A stretch of 64,000 nt of DNA from Heterohyrax brucei (lineage: Eukaryota > Chordata > Mammalia > Hyracoidea > Procaviidae): NCBI GenBank assembly GCA_028571685.1, contig CM053154.1, positions 8,903,501 through 8,967,500 on the forward strand, in the 5' to 3' direction. Position 1 is the stretch's first letter; each line of letters begins with the position of its first letter. Positions 1 to 13,870 of the stretch are shown here, one piece after another. The position numbers and the translations under genes were made by a program. The notes under the pieces are model-generated. The model was not told the DNA's origin. It saw nothing but the letters and a program-made list of their open reading frames with translations, and did no database searches.

Positions 1-520
1 ATCCCTGTAAGGAATCAAAGCTTGAGTTTCAACAACTTCTGACTGAAATGTTTTCCAAACTTCACCAAGCGTTTCTCTGCATTATTATGCAGAAAAGGAC
101 AAACGTATCTTGTCTCGGTTTCATGAAGGCATTGTATGGCTATCCTTTATTGCACTGTGGGGTAGTTTGGTGACATGTCTGGGGCTGGCGCCTTCTCTTT
201 CACTGAATTCTCCAGGCATTTGCTTTTAGAATTCATAACCAATTTTGCAGAGGTGGCTGTCATTTCCCAATGAGTCAGTTTCACAGGGGCTGTCATTCCC
301 CTGACACCTCGCCACATTTAATTGACAGTCTGGCCTGGCTGGGAAGAACTAGCGATCAACAGCAGGAGCAAATACTCAGGCTGGCGAAACCAGGAACCTG
401 AAATCCAAATGCCAAGAGCCAACTTTGGCTGAATAGCATGAGAAAAGCTTCTGCAAGCTTCCATGATTCTGTAGGGTAGGCATCTTGGACGGTTTGGTGG
501 GCAGTTTCTTGTTTGCTAAG
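1..520. other. Intronic sequence, nothing recognised
   Basis: Ordinary AT/GC-mixed sequence with no splice-bounded open frame and no repeat I can name. It should be intron (or upstream region) of CPXM2, since the first visible exon is far downstream. Confidence 0.4.
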
Positions 521-524
521 CCTT

Positions 525-730
525 AGACGAGAATTCTCAGCCTTGGCACTATTGACATCTGGGGCTATGCAGTTCTTTTTGGGGTCTGCCCTGTGCATTG
601 TAAGATGTTTAGCAGCATCCCTCACCCTTAGCCATCAGTTCCTGGTAGCACGCTGCTTCACCTCCATCCCTGGGGACCCGGAACAACTCCTGGCCTTGCT
701 GACAGTCCCTGGGGGGCAACACTGACCAGG
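525..730. mobile_element. hAT-type DNA transposon remnant (MER20-like)
   Basis: Contains the diagnostic run of a common mammalian MER element: TTGGCACTATTGACATCTGG, then CCTGTGCATTGTAAGATGTT, the AGCAGCATCCCT stretch and CCTGGGGGGCAACACTGACC at the far end. The family name is from memory, so MER20 versus a related hAT-Charlie is uncertain. Confidence 0.6.
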
Positions 731-821
731 TGGAGACCTCTGGACTATGGGTCTCCTCTTCCTTCAGATTTTGTAACTCTGTGCTCGATATTTGACATTG
801 TAGAACATGGCAACAATCCAC

Positions 822-1050
822 TGGAATACTATTTGTAATACCCTGTTCTGGGTGGGTGCCGTAGAGTTGCTTTTTGACTCAATGACATCACATGGCAAAG
901 TAGAACTACCCCATAGGGATTTCTTGGCTGTAATTTTACTGAAGCAGTTCACCAGGCCTTTCCTCCGTGGAGGTACTGTGTAGATTCAAACTGCCACCTT
1001 TTTGGTTTATAGCTGAGAGTTTAACCACTGAGCCACCACGGTTCCTTATA
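822..1050 (-). repeat. AfroSINE-family copy, diverged
   Basis: The reverse complement shows the SINE head (ccaccacggttcc at its end), the box-B-like region and the TAGAACTACCCCATAGGG body. It carries an extra internal segment (ACTGAAGCAGTTCACCAGGC) typical of the longer AFRO_LA-like variant. Confidence 0.75.
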
Positions 1051-1124
1051 ACACGGAAGGATTCTGTAAAATTTGAAATAACTCGTAAAGCCTCTGTATT
1101 CCCATCATTTACTAGTACTAACCA

Positions 1125-1290
1125 TGGAACCCCTGGTGGCATAGTGGTTAAGTGCTGTGGCTGCTAACCAAAACGTTGGCAGTTTGAATCTAGCAGGTGC
1201 TCCTTGGAAACCCAATGGGGCAGCTCTACTCTGTCCTGTAGGGTCGTTACGAGTCAAAACCAACTCAACAGCATTGGGTGTGGGAACCAA
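1125..1290 (+). repeat. AfroSINE, near full length
   Basis: Runs from GGAACCCCTGGTGGCATAGT through the tRNA-like box B (AGTTTGAATC) to the TACGAGTCAAAACCAACTCA tail. It lies less than 100 bases from the preceding inverted copy, so the two could pair as a hairpin. Confidence 0.9.
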
Positions 1291-1309
1291 GTATCCATTG
1301 TTTAAAATT

Positions 1310-1485
1310 CAGAGCTAACTAACATTTATTGAATTCTCATTTTATGAGCCTGGGCTTACTTTGTGCCAAGTCTTAATGTAAGCATAATCAGCATTCTGGA
1401 AGAGAAGGGATTATTACCCCATTTGAAGAGATGGGGAAACTGAGGTGCAGAGCATTTGGGCAAATTGCCTGAGTTTATACAGCCT
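1310..1485 (-). repeat. MIR remnant
   Basis: The MIR core is seen on the minus strand: ATTACCCCATTTGAAGAGAT followed by GGGGAAACTGAGG and a GGGCAAATTGCC stretch. Confidence 0.75.
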
Positions 1486-1529
1486 CTGGTGTACCGGCGT
1501 GCTGGTGGTACAACCGGTATTCGCTTCCC

Positions 1530-2029
1530 TGCTCTGTGACTTTGGAGCACGTCCTCTGGACCAGCGTACCAGGTGGCAGTGGATTTTAAGGTGCTGAGAC
1601 CCAGGGAAGGACTGTGGCTTGACTGTGGGGGGCGTCATCAACTCGCTCTCCAATATAGTTGGTGAAAATGAAAAACTCTGTCACTTAAAGTCTCTGGAAG
1701 TAGTCCTAAGGGTATGTAGCAAATGAAGCATCTGTTCAAGAAAACCTACTAAAGTCCAATACGAACAGTGGGAATCAGTGGTATTTGAATCAGGATCATT
1801 CCCTCATTCTCTTTCCAACGCAGCAAGATGGAATCTTCACTTCAGACCAATATGGCCAAGAACCCAGGGCCCCAGCTCCCCAGCTCCCAGTCGGAGGGCT
1901 TGTTTCCCAGGTGGGGCAGACCACAGTATTGCTTATCCTGCCCAGCTACCAGCTGAGTCCTCGGCAAGGGCAGAGAAACATTTGGGGTGCCACCTCATAA
2001 GTCAAACGTAGAGTTACTATACGACACAG
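1530..2029. other. Intronic sequence, nothing recognised
   Basis: Open frames of about 60-80 codons on both strands lack similarity to anything I know and have no splice context. Confidence 0.35.
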
Positions 2030-2281
2030 TAACCCTGCTCACGGGCGTATAACCAAGAAATCTGAAAACATGTCCCCACAAACACTTGTTCATGAATGCT
2101 CATAGCAGCATTTTTCATAATAGCCCAAAGGTTGAAACAACCCAAATGTCCATCAGTTGATGAATGGATAAACAAATTGTGGTATATATACACAATAGAA
2201 TGTTAGTTGACCATAAAAATGAAATACGGGTTACACAGTACATGTGGATGAATTTTGAAAATCTTAAAACTAAGTATAAGA
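2030..2281 (+). mobile_element. Old L1 remnant, left part
   Basis: Carries the late ORF2/3' region typical of old L1s (TCATAGCAGCATTTTTCATA, CCATCAGTTGATGAATGGAT, ATTGTGGTATATATACACAA). It is interrupted by a younger L1 3' end and resumes at 3116. Confidence 0.85.
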
Positions 2282-3115
2282 AGTCCACAGTAGAGGTCAG
2301 ATCAGCATAACTGGACTACACCATAAACTGCAAGGTTTTCTAAACTCAACCCAATATTTCAAATGATAGAGTAGCGGGGACGTGCATCTGGGAACCATGT
2401 TTTCAGAGGACATCGAGGTCGGTTGACATAACTAGTCTTTTGCTAAGAGAGTCTTCTGTACCACTTACTGGTGAATGGTGTCTGGGGTCTTAAAAGCTAG
2501 CAAGCTGATATCTGAGGAACACCAAATTGTCCCAGCCTATCTGGAATGGATGACTACCAAGAACATTAAAGACACAAGGAAAAATGAGCCCAGGAGATAG
2601 AAGGATCCATGTGAATGGGAGACCAGATGGTGCCTGGCCACCACCAAAGGCAGCCACAATGGGTGACACAACATAGAGTCCCTGAGGTATCATGAGAAAA
2701 TGAGGCATGAAGTTCAAGAATTCTTCTGGAAGACCAGAATTGATGGTCTGACAGCCTGGAGGGTCCCCTGGGAACATGGCCCCTAGACTTGCTGCTGGCC
2801 CAGACCAGAAACCAGTACTGAGGTCAACTCTTCAGACGAGAATGAACTGGACTTGGAGACACAGTGTGAGCATGTGGCGTGTGCACTTTATGGCTTTATA
2901 CCTTTATAGGAGGCTGTCCTACTGGTTTCTTTCTAGATGGGAGAGGAGAGGGTAGAGAGGAGGGGACAGGTGTTTGTTAAGAGGATACTAGAAGTAAAGA
3001 GTGAAAAGGAGGAGTGTGCTGTCACACGGTAAAGACAGTAGATGGAGTTGCAGAGGGAGTGCATGTAAAATTGATTTGGATTGTATGCTTTCACTTAATC
3101 ATAACAACAACAAAA
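2282..3115 (+). mobile_element. 5'-truncated L1 (afrotherian 3'UTR) inserted in older L1
   Basis: An L1 3'UTR with the landmarks GGTGTCTGGGGTCTTAAAAG, GCCTGGAGGGTCCCCTGGGA, TACTGGTTTCTTTCTAGATG and CTTTCACTTAATCATAACAA, ending in an A-rich tail. It is flanked by a 17-base duplication with two mismatches (2266-2282 and 3114-3130). The same 3'UTR occurs at 22440-23582 (+), 11060-11750, 29140-29570 and 47630-48190 (all minus). Confidence 0.85.
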
Positions 3116-3370
3116 AACTAAGTGCAAGAAATCAGTCATGACAGACCACATATTATATGATCCCATTTTTATGAAATGCCCACAGTAGGCAAGTCCACAG
3201 AGGAAGTAAGTAGGTTTAGTAGTTCCCTAGAGCTTGGAAGGCTGGGCTTGGGTATGAGAGCTGAAGTGTGCAGGGTTTCTTTCTAAGGTGGGAAAAGGGT
3301 CCTACAACTGACTGTGGCGATGGGTGCACGTACCTGTGATTGTCACTGAGCCCTGGAATTAGAAACTTTA
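3116..3370 (+). mobile_element. Old L1 remnant, right part
   Basis: Resumes the old L1 with ACCACATATTATATGATCCC and a TTTATGAAATGCCCACAGTA stretch, as in L1M 3' ends. A short AfroSINE-like minus piece (about 3408-3470) may follow. Confidence 0.75.
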
Positions 3371-3424
3371 AACGGATGAACTGTAGGCCATGTGGACAGT
3401 TGCTGTGAGATGCTGTTGAGTCTG

Positions 3425-4020
3425 TTCTGGCTTGTGGCAGCCCTGTGTAGGACATAGTGGAACAACGGCCCGGTCCTTGCCATTTTTAGACTCATTGCCA
3501 TGTTTGAGCCCGTTGTGGCAGCCACTGTCAGTCCGTCTCATCGAGGGTCATCTTCTTTTTGGCTAACCTTCTACTGCATCAAGCATGATGTCCTTCTCCA
3601 GGATAACAGGTCCAAATTATGTGAGCAAATAATTTCTAGGGAGCAATCTGGGTGTACTTCTTCCAAGACAGATTTGTTCCCTCTTCTGGCAGCCCATGGC
3701 ATTATTCAGCATTCTTTGCTCACACCGTAATTCAAACGTGTTGATTCTTCTTCAGTCTTCTCTTATTCATTGTCCGGATTGCGCATGCATATAAGGCACT
3801 GGAAAATGCCATGTCTTGGGTTAGACCTATCTGAATCTTAAAAGTGACATCTTGGCTTTTTGATACGTTACAGTGATCTTTTGCAGCAGATTTTCCCAGC
3901 GCGGTGTGTCAGTTGACTACTGCTGCTTCCATGGACATTGATTGTGAACCCAAGTAGAATGAAATATTTGGTAACTTCAGTCTTTTCTCCTTTTATCATT
4001 ATGTTGTGGCATGTGGACTA
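3425..4020 (-). mobile_element. RTE (BovB-type) retrotransposon 3' part, antisense
   Basis: The minus strand reads the late RTE region. Landmarks on the plus strand are GAGCCCGTTGTGGCAGCCAC, CTTCTTCCAAGACAGATTTG, TTCTTCTTCAGTCTTCTCTT and ATGGACATTGATTGTGAACC. The same region is found in plus orientation at 18000-18545, 42870-43497 and 51595-51985. Frames are broken. Confidence 0.85.
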
Positions 4021-4888
4021 TAGGTTAATAAAACTGTTTAGAAAAAAAAAAGTGCTAAGGCACAGTCCTCTATGTAGACCTCAATCCATCAGCCCAATTC
4101 TGAGCCCTCAGGGGACAGGGATGCATATTTTCCACTTGTGTATTACTGTTGCCTACTTCATTGCTTGGTGTGTGATAGGTGCACAGTGAGTGTTGGTTTT
4201 ACTTAATTAATGCAACTGTTCTGAACACCAGTCTCTTGTGCTGCTTGCAAGAAGAGAGGAATTCCAACATAGCCTAAGACTGTTATGGTTTCTCAGAAAA
4301 AAGAGGATGAGGTGCCGTATTGTAGGTCATTAACACATTGCAGATCTCTATCATTACTAGAACTGTCTTCAAATGAAGATTTGGAACTACCTTCGGACTG
4401 TGTAATTATAGCCTTCAAACTGTTACAGCTATCTCCTTATTGTCTGGTGGGGTTGGGAAACGAGACAGTATGCTTAATAGAGACACTGTCAGTTTTTAAG
4501 AACTCTGTTTAAACATACACCGAAGAGCAGTTAAGGGCCAGTGATTCACACTTACAAAATTTAGTCTTTCTTTTATGATTCTAGAAATTACCTTGCAGCA
4601 TCTCCAGGTGCTTGTTAGAGATATCTCTTATGCCATCTAGATGCTGAGATGCTGGCTTATCAAGAACTTGTGTCTTAGAGAGTCTGGACTCTCAGAGAGC
4701 TTTCTTATCCACCTTCAGATGAAGGAGTAGTGTTTCTAAGAGACTGTGTTATGTTGGTATTCCAGCATTTTCTCTCAAAGTTCCTTCAAGATTATTTCAT
4801 GAGTGGATTGGGAGTACACTGTGGTTTGGCCATGTGTTGGGTGATGGTAGCTGATGCCATGATCAGTATATTCCACTATGGAAGCCTC
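4021..4888. other. Intronic sequence, no clear feature
   Basis: No recognised element apart from an A-run near 4046 that may be an old retroposon tail. There is no splice-bounded open frame. Confidence 0.35.
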
Positions 4889-5045
4889 GGAAGCCCTGGT
4901 GGATCGTAGTTAAGAGCTACAGCTGCTAACCAAAGGGTGAACAGTTTGAGTCCACCAGGTACCCCCCATAAACCCTACTCTGCCCTGTAGGGTTGCTATG
5001 AGTCAGAATTGACTTCACAGCAACAATTTTTGTTTTTGTTTTTAA
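4889..5045 (+). repeat. AfroSINE, near full length
   Basis: Starts GGAAGCCCTGGTGG, has GCTAACCAAAGGGTGAACAG and ends at the TGAGTCAGAATTGACTTCAC tail with a T/G-rich run. Confidence 0.9.
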
Positions 5046-5489
5046 ATGGAACCCTTGGCAAACCCTCCGTCCACTATAGCTGTGAATTTTACATCCTCGT
5101 TGCCCCTTGAAAGTAATGCTACTCTTGGAATTTGAGATGAAAGTGCTCAGAGGGAGGGAAGGTCAGTTGGCCTGTCTTTTTTATTTTTAGCATATCATCC
5201 AGACTTTTTCTCATTTGATAATGTCCTTGTAAAATAGGCATGGAAAAGAGGGGTCAATACATGTTTTGTTCGGAGATCTTCGTATGTCCTTTTGAGGTCA
5301 GGGAATTCTCTTTTGAAGTGGAGATAAGAGAGAGAAAATTTCAGAATGTCACTTAAATTCAGATTAAAAAATCCAGATCCCAAGAATCCTTGGTTAGCAG
5401 TAGCTGATACCCAACATATCGAATGACTTTCAGCCTAATGAATAAGTAACTACTCACTAGATAAATTTGCCCTTCGGAACCTGGCTCCT
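5046..5489. other. Intronic sequence, nothing recognised
   Basis: No repeat or coding signal that I can name. Confidence 0.35.
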
Positions 5490-5765
5490 ACACCACTTTT
5501 GCCGTGGGCTTTCTGTTCATGGTCTTTCCAAAGTCAGACCAAGTTAGTCACACTCACCTCACATGCTTTCTTAGCCGTTTGCTCATGTCCCTGAAACAGC
5601 ATGTGCCCAATTGTGTTCTAATTCATCCGTTTTCACGTCTGTCTTCTGCCGGGATGCTGAAGCTCAGGAGAGAACACTTACCTCCTATCCCAGCACCTGG
5701 AGTGTGTGGGCTGGCGCGTGGGAGGCACTTAGGATGTGTCTGTTGGGTGAATGAGTAATAGAAGA
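5490..5765 (+). mobile_element. L2 remnant (3' end)
   Basis: The terminal part has the L2 pattern GGGAGGCACTTAGGATGTGT followed by CTGTTGGGTGAATGAGTAAT. It lies about 260 bases upstream of the first visible CPXM2 exon. Confidence 0.65.
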
Positions 5766-6002
5766 ACTCATTAAATTTCATTTTTCACACTGGGCATGAA
5801 GAGGACACATCATATTGAAATATTTCCAAATTGTTAACACTGAGCAACTCTGTTTGTGAGTCAAGGGGGGGTCACAATTTGATTTTTGTATCTTTTTTTT
5901 TTTTTTTTGGTCTCCATGGTTCTCTTCACCTACCTACCTTCTGTCCCTGTCAGTTTCATGAAAAGATTTGTCCTAATTTTCTTCAATTCAGAATCTGCCT
6001 GA

Positions 6003-8389
<2,387 letters not shown>

Positions 8390-8392
8390 CCT

Positions 8393-8715
8393 GTGGGGTG
8401 GCCTCCAACTCACGCCGACCATACGGCTAGCAGAACGAACCGTTGCCTGGTCTTACACCACCTTTAAGATCCCTGGGTCTTCAAGTGCACTGTCGCAGCT
8501 GTTGTGTAGTGCCTTCCAACATGGGAGGCAGACCTTCCTGCCCCGTATTAGTGTTCTGTGCTGATCCCTAGGGCTTTCATTGGCTAATTTCAGAAGCAGA
8601 ATCTCTGGCATCAGTATAGAAGTGCCACCGAAACCTGTCCACCACAGGTGGCCCTGTTGGTATTTGAAATGCCAGTGGCGTCATTTCCAGCATCCCAGCA
8701 ACCCAACGGCAAAGG
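8393..8715 (-). repeat. AFRO_LA-like long SINE, diverged
   Basis: Carries the extended AFRO segment (CCACCGAAACCTGTCCACCA, TTGGTATTTGAAATGCCAGT, CAGCATCCCAGCAACC) in addition to a short AfroSINE-like front. The segment is shared with 46860-47140. Confidence 0.6.
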
Positions 8716-10245
8716 GATGTTACTGTTTCTGTCTGCTTGTTGGAACACTGAAGCACTTTACTAGCGGTTGAAGTTCAAATATATGTTTAAGAATATAATT
8801 AATACTTTTCAATAGCAGCATTTTCATAGTGAGTATTTTTAAAGTAATTTTACTGTGCTTTAGGTGAAAGTTCACAGCACAATTAGCTTCTCATTCAAAA
8901 ATTTATGCACAGCTTATTGGGTGACATTTGTTGCAATCTGCAAAATGTGTCAACACTCTCCCTGTTCCTGCCCCAGAGTCCCGTGTCCATTTGTGCTGCG
9001 TTCCTGTCCCTTCCGTCCTTCTCGTCTTTCCTTTTGGGCAGGGGTTGCCCCTTTATTCGAAGAAGCATGTTCCTCCAATGTGTCGTTTGTTCTAGAGGCC
9101 TGTCTGATCTTTGGCTGAAAGGTAGGCTTTGGGAGTGGCCTCAGTTCGGAGTGAGCAGGGTGTCCAGGGGCCATAGTCTCAGAGGTTCTTCCAGCCTCTG
9201 TCAGACTGGTAAGTTTGGTCCTTCTTTTTGTGAATTTGCATTCCTTTCTACATTTTCCTCCTGCTCTGTGTGGGACTGTGTGTGGTGACTCCTGTCAGAG
9301 CAGTCCGTGGTGGTGGCCGAGCTCTTGTTCTTCAGGGCTCAGGCTGGTGGAGGCCGTGATTCACATGCTCCGTTCATCCTTTGATCTAATGTTTTCTTTG
9401 TGTTTCTCTCTCTTTTTTTTTTTTTTTAACCATTTTCCTTTTCTCCGGATGGAATAGAACCAATAGATGTATCTTAGATAGCTACTTGTAGCTTTTAAGA
9501 CCTCAGACACTACTCACCAAAGTAGGAGGTATAATTATTTTATTTTTTTAATGAACTGAGTTATGCCCATTGACCTAGATGTCGCCTGAGACTATAGCCG
9601 CAGTTCCTCAAGCCCAGTAACTTGGTCCCTCAGGATGTCTGGATTGTGTTTAGGAAGCTTCTATGGCTTAGCCTTAGAAAAATAGTGCTGACTGTTCCTG
9701 TATTGTGTGTTGTCTTTCCCGCCAACGAAGTTAACAGTTGTCTACTATGTAGTGAGTGGTTTCCTCTCCCCACTTCTTCCTGCCTTACAACCGTCAAAGG
9801 TATTTTTCTTCCTGCATAAACCTTTTATTGAGTTTTTATAACAGTGCTCTCATACAGTCTTTGTACTTTTGTGAGTGAATTATAATGCCCACCTGATTCC
9901 CTCGTGTTGTGAGATGTTTTGTGGATGTGTCAGTGTTCTTTATCATCGCCCAGTGTTCTATCGTGTGCATGTACCATGGTTTCTTTTTCCGTTCATTGGT
10001 CGTTGTTTCTGTCTTTTTGCTGTTGTGAATAGTGCTGCAGCGAACATAGGTGTGCCTGTGTCTGTTCACGTGACAGCCCTTGTTTCTCTAGGATATGGTC
10101 CTAGGAGTGGGAATGCTGAATCATATGGGACTTCTATTTCTAGCTTTTTAAGGAGGCGCTACAACTTTTTCCATAGCGTTTGTACCGTTTGACGACCTTA
10201 CCACCAGTGCGTAATACTTCCAGTCTCCCTGCGGCCTCTCCAGTA

Positions 10246-10333
10246 CTGTGTGGGGAATGGGGGGTGAAGGGGTGAGGGGGTAAGGGGGTGAGGGGGTGGG
10301 AGAGTGGAGAGTGGGGGGTGGGGGGGAGAGGTG
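10246..10333 (+). repeat. G-rich imperfect minisatellite (GGGGTGA-type)
   Basis: Runs of four to seven G alternate with TGA, TAA or AGAGT units inside the antisense L1, where the L1 consensus has no such array. The proline- and threonine-rich minus-strand frames here are products of this repeat. Confidence 0.85.
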
Positions 10334-10464
10334 CCATCTCCCTCTGATTTTAATTTGCATTTCTCTAATGGCTAGTGATCACAAGCTTTTCCTCATGTGC
10401 TTGTTGGCTGCCTGAATGTCTTCTTTGGTGAAGTATCTGTTCACATCCTTTGCCCATTTTTAAA

Positions 10465-10512
10465 TAGGACTACCATGAGTTGGATCCAACTCGACGGCAC
10501 TTGGCTTGGCTA
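10465..10512 (+). repeat. AfroSINE/RTE tail fragment
   Basis: Only the 3' tail is present (ACCATGAGTTGGATCCAACT, then CGACGGCACTTGGCTTGGC), inserted within the antisense L1 at an L1 site that otherwise reads through. Confidence 0.8.
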
Positions 10513-11059
10513 TTTGTGTTTTTTGTTATTGAGGAGTTGAAGCATTTTATATACTTTAGGGATTAGACCCTTGTCAGATGTGTTGTAGCCAATTTTTTCT
10601 CCCCTGTCTGTAGGTTCACTTTTTACCCTTTTGGTAAAGTCCTTTGATGAGCATGTTTAATTCTTGGGGTAATTATCTAGTTTACTGCTGGTGTGTTGTT
10701 AGTTATGGTTTATATTTTATTTTATGCCAGGTAGTAAGACCCTTAGTGTTGTCCCTATTTTTTTCTTCCATGATCTTTATCATTTTAGGTTTTATATTTA
10801 GGTCTTGGATCCATTTTGAGTTAGTTTTTGTATAGGGCATGAAGTGTGGGTCCTGTTTCATTTTTGTACAGATGGATATCCGATTTTGCCAGCACCATTT
10901 GTTAAAAACACTGTCTTTCCCTCATTTAATGAATTTTGGTCCTTTGTCCAAGATCAGCTGACAATAGTTGGATGGATTTATGTCTGGGTTTCAGCTGGTA
11001 TTTTTGAATGAACAGCCATAATCTTGTTTATTCCTGGCTTACTCTTTTTATTTAATACA

Positions 11060-11750
11060 CTTTTTTTCTTTTTTCGTGATTAAGTGAGAGTTTACAATCC
11101 AACTCAGTTTTCTATGTGAAACCCCAAGTACCTGCCTCTGCAGCTCTGTCTTCTCTCCTTACCCTGTGACAGCACACTCTTCTTTTCTCTTTACTTCCAG
11201 GGTCCTCTCAACCAGCACTTGTCCTCTCCTTTCTCCTCTAGAAAGAAACCAGTAGGACAATCGCATATATATATTACACCATAAAGTCCACACATCACCT
11301 GCGTTACTCTGTGTCTCTAAGTCCAGCCCATTCTTTGCCTGAAGAGCTGACCTCAGGACTGGTCTCAGCTCTGGGCTGGCAGCAAGTCTGGGGGCCGTGT
11401 TCTCAGGGGATCCTCCAGGTTGTGGGACCATCAAATAGAACTCTTGATCTGCACATCTCTTTTATCCATGCTACGTCAGGGACTCTGCATTACGTCTCCT
11501 GCCAGGGCTGCCTTTGAGGATGCCTGGCCACCATCTAGTTCTTCTGGTGTCATGACAACGTAGTCTCCCAATCAGATGGGTCCTTCTGTCTCCTGGGCTG
11601 ATTTATCCCCTTGTCTTTGATGTTGTCAGTTGTCATCTGTTGCAGGTGGGTTGGGATCAACTGACAGAACAGTTTCAGTTTTTCAGGAAAACTGACGCAG
11701 ACAGTGTGGACGGCTCCCTTGTACCTCTCTCTTTTCTGTCCCACATTGCT
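11060..11750 (-). mobile_element. L1 3'UTR, antisense
   Basis: The reverse complement matches the 3'UTR of 2282-3115. Plus-strand landmarks are GTGATTAAGTGAGAGTTTAC, CCTCTAGAAAGAAACCAGTA, AGTCCAGCCCATTCTTTGCC and GGCCACCATCTAGTTCTTCT. Confidence 0.9.
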
Positions 11751-12050
11751 CTCAGTATTAGCACCTTGCTTCTTGTGGAATATTCTTTACAATTGATGAA
11801 CCAGTATTGATACATTACTACACACTGAGGTCCATAGTTGACACCAGGGTTCTGTGGGTGTAGTACAGTTTTATGGATTTTGACAAATGTGTGATGTTTT
11901 GGGTCCACCATTACAATATCAAGGGAATAGTTCCAACTGTCCTTAAAATGCCCTGGACTTTGTTTCTCCCTGTCACCTCCCCCTTACTCCTGCTAATCCC
12001 TGGACATTTTAGGGTCTCACTTGTTCTATGTCTGTTCATCAGTTTCTTCA
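11751..12050 (-). mobile_element. Old L1 3' end, antisense
   Basis: Contains GATGAACCAGTATTGATACA, ACTGAGGTCCATAGTTGACA and GTTTTATGGATTTTGACAAA, characteristic of older L1M-type 3' ends read on the minus strand. Confidence 0.7.
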
Positions 12051-13305
12051 TATGATATTATCAATATTTGGTACTAAACACTAGGGATACAAAGTTGAGC
12101 AAGACATGACCCTGCCTGCAAGGAACTTTCAGTTAAGTGGACAAAACCAGTATATTCACAGACCCATCAGAATTCAGCAGAGTACCACTCCTTGGTCTGG
12201 AATGGGGGTGGGGGAGATGTTATCAAACCTGGGATGCGAATGGGAAGGATGATACAGAAAGGCCGTCATCCTTGGACTAGTTGAAGTCCGAGTTGAAGAT
12301 GAAATCTAATGTCTTAGTTTTGATAATTTTTTGAATGACGCATGCTATTTGAAAATAGTAACATTTGATTGTTCTAATGGTACTGAATAATTTATGTTTT
12401 TCACCGGTATAAATTATCTTTTCTCATTGCATTGCAATTTAGTGAACCTTTAGTATACTAATAAAAACCCATCTTTTATTTCCCTAATGTCAGAAAGTAT
12501 GTTAGGCATGTGAGTGTTATAATTATAACCATCGTGATGATTTAAAAGTTAAGTATTCTGTTTGAGGTGGGGATTATAAATAACCAAATGTTTTTAATCA
12601 TAATTCTTTAATAAACAAAATGAATCTAATTATCTCTTGAGAGTCTGTAAATCTGTCCTTAAAATGAGGTAGCAGTTCGATCACAGACTTTGCAAGGTGA
12701 GCTCTGAGAAAAGCTGGGCTGAACTTGAACAGTAGTTGGAGTAGCTGGAGGCAGATGAATGAGCTTGGGCTGTGAGCCCAGCTTTGGGCCTGAGAATACA
12801 GAGTTGAGCACAACTCCTCCTCGAGCCAGAGGAAGCTCACGTTAGAGTTGACGGTGGACCACCTTAGCAGGGATTCCAAGTGTGGGCCTCTCCTTTGAGA
12901 ATTCTGATGGTAAAGAAAAGGAACACCAAAGTCAAAAACAAGACAAGGTCAAGGAAAGGCATATCCCTCTTCCCTTTTCCTGCAAAGTTAAGTATGTTTA
13001 TGGGTCGGGGGTGGTGCAGGGCTGGGGGGTGGAGGCAGATAAGGGAAAAACATTCACTGTGAAGTCAGTGGGAGTTGCTGCTGGGGCAGGTGCGTGAGGA
13101 AGCACAGGTGTGGTGGGGAGGTGTGGGGCTGACCCAGTAAAGGGCCTCACCTTAGGAAAGAGAAGGGTCTCCTGCCTCCCTGAGATAACGCAAAGAGGGG
13201 AACGAGTGCTGAGGCGGGTTTCATATTCCCGGTGAAGTAGGAGTTGGTGTCCTCTGCAGAGAGCAAATGTGGCAGCTTTGAGGTTGGAAATGTTACAGTG
13301 GAGAA
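12051..13305. other. Intronic sequence, possible old L2/MIR3 piece at its start
   Basis: The 12065-12180 stretch (TTGAGCAAGACATGACCCTG) resembles an L2/MIR3-class remnant. The rest, including a 93-codon minus frame (12598-12879), is unassigned. Confidence 0.35.
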
Positions 13306-13307
13306 AC

Positions 13308-13400
13308 AAAATCTACAGCCTTGGAAACCCCATGGGGCGGTTCCACCTGCAGGGTGGCTATGAGTTGGAATCGACTCAGTGGCAGTAGGTCTGGTCTCTT
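13308..13400 (+). repeat. AfroSINE, 5'-truncated
   Basis: Begins inside the body (CTTGGAAACCCCATGGGGCG) and keeps the tail CTATGAGTTGGAATCGACTC. Confidence 0.85.
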
Positions 13401-13659
13401 TTGATTAGCTAAGAATGGGTACTGAAATGATGAAATGTCTGAGATGGAAACACCTTTAGAGCTTTTGACTGGGGACAAAGCTTCCATCATGCTTTATTCA
13501 AGGGTCCTTGCCCCCTGGCTGTGAACTTTCCAGACAACCACTCAGATGGTTGCTGCACGCCCCCCACTTTTCTCTTGGCTGTCTCCTGGTAGGAGAATCC
13601 ATTTGCAGCTGGTATCCTCCCCTGGGTAGCTCTCCTGATATTCGCACGTCTTGACCCAC

Positions 13660-13870
13660 ATGACCCTGGGTGGCCTGGCTGTCTGGTGCCTGTCTGACCT
13701 CATTCCCTTTGTTCCTTGTATCCTCAGCATATAAGCCTCCTTGTTCTGCTGGTACATCAAGCACGCTCCTGCCTCAGGGCCTTTGCATGTGCTGTTCTTT
13801 CTGCCTAGAAGGCTCACCCTTCTGCCTTCAGAGCTTTCCTCCGACCACCCTTCTAAAGTGCAGCATGGCA
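13660..13870 (+). mobile_element. L2 remnant
   Basis: Shows the L2 3' pattern CCTGCCTCAGGGCCTTTGCA followed by TGTGCTGTTCTTTCTGCCTA and TTTCCTCCGACCACCCTTCT. The overlapping 130-codon plus frames (13670-14151) come from this repeat. Confidence 0.85.

Larger units (their letters stand above)
8840..10990 (-). mobile_element. L1, antisense, 3'UTR plus ORF2 end
   Basis: On the minus strand this runs from a 3'UTR (8840-9490, a second L1 3'UTR type shared with 14985-15480) into the ORF2 end. Landmarks on the plus strand are GTTGTGAATAGTGCTGCAGC, GAGTGGGAATGCTGAATCAT, CTTTTTAAGGAGGCGCTACA and TTTGCATTTCTCTAATGGCT. Frames are broken. It is interrupted by the G-rich tract at 10246-10333 and a short SINE fragment at 10465-10512. 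Confidence 0.9.

Noticed and set aside
1125-1290. tRNA gene, because of the tRNA-like A and B boxes
   Set aside because: The tRNA-like part is the head of an AfroSINE; it lacks a foldable acceptor stem and recurs dozens of times.
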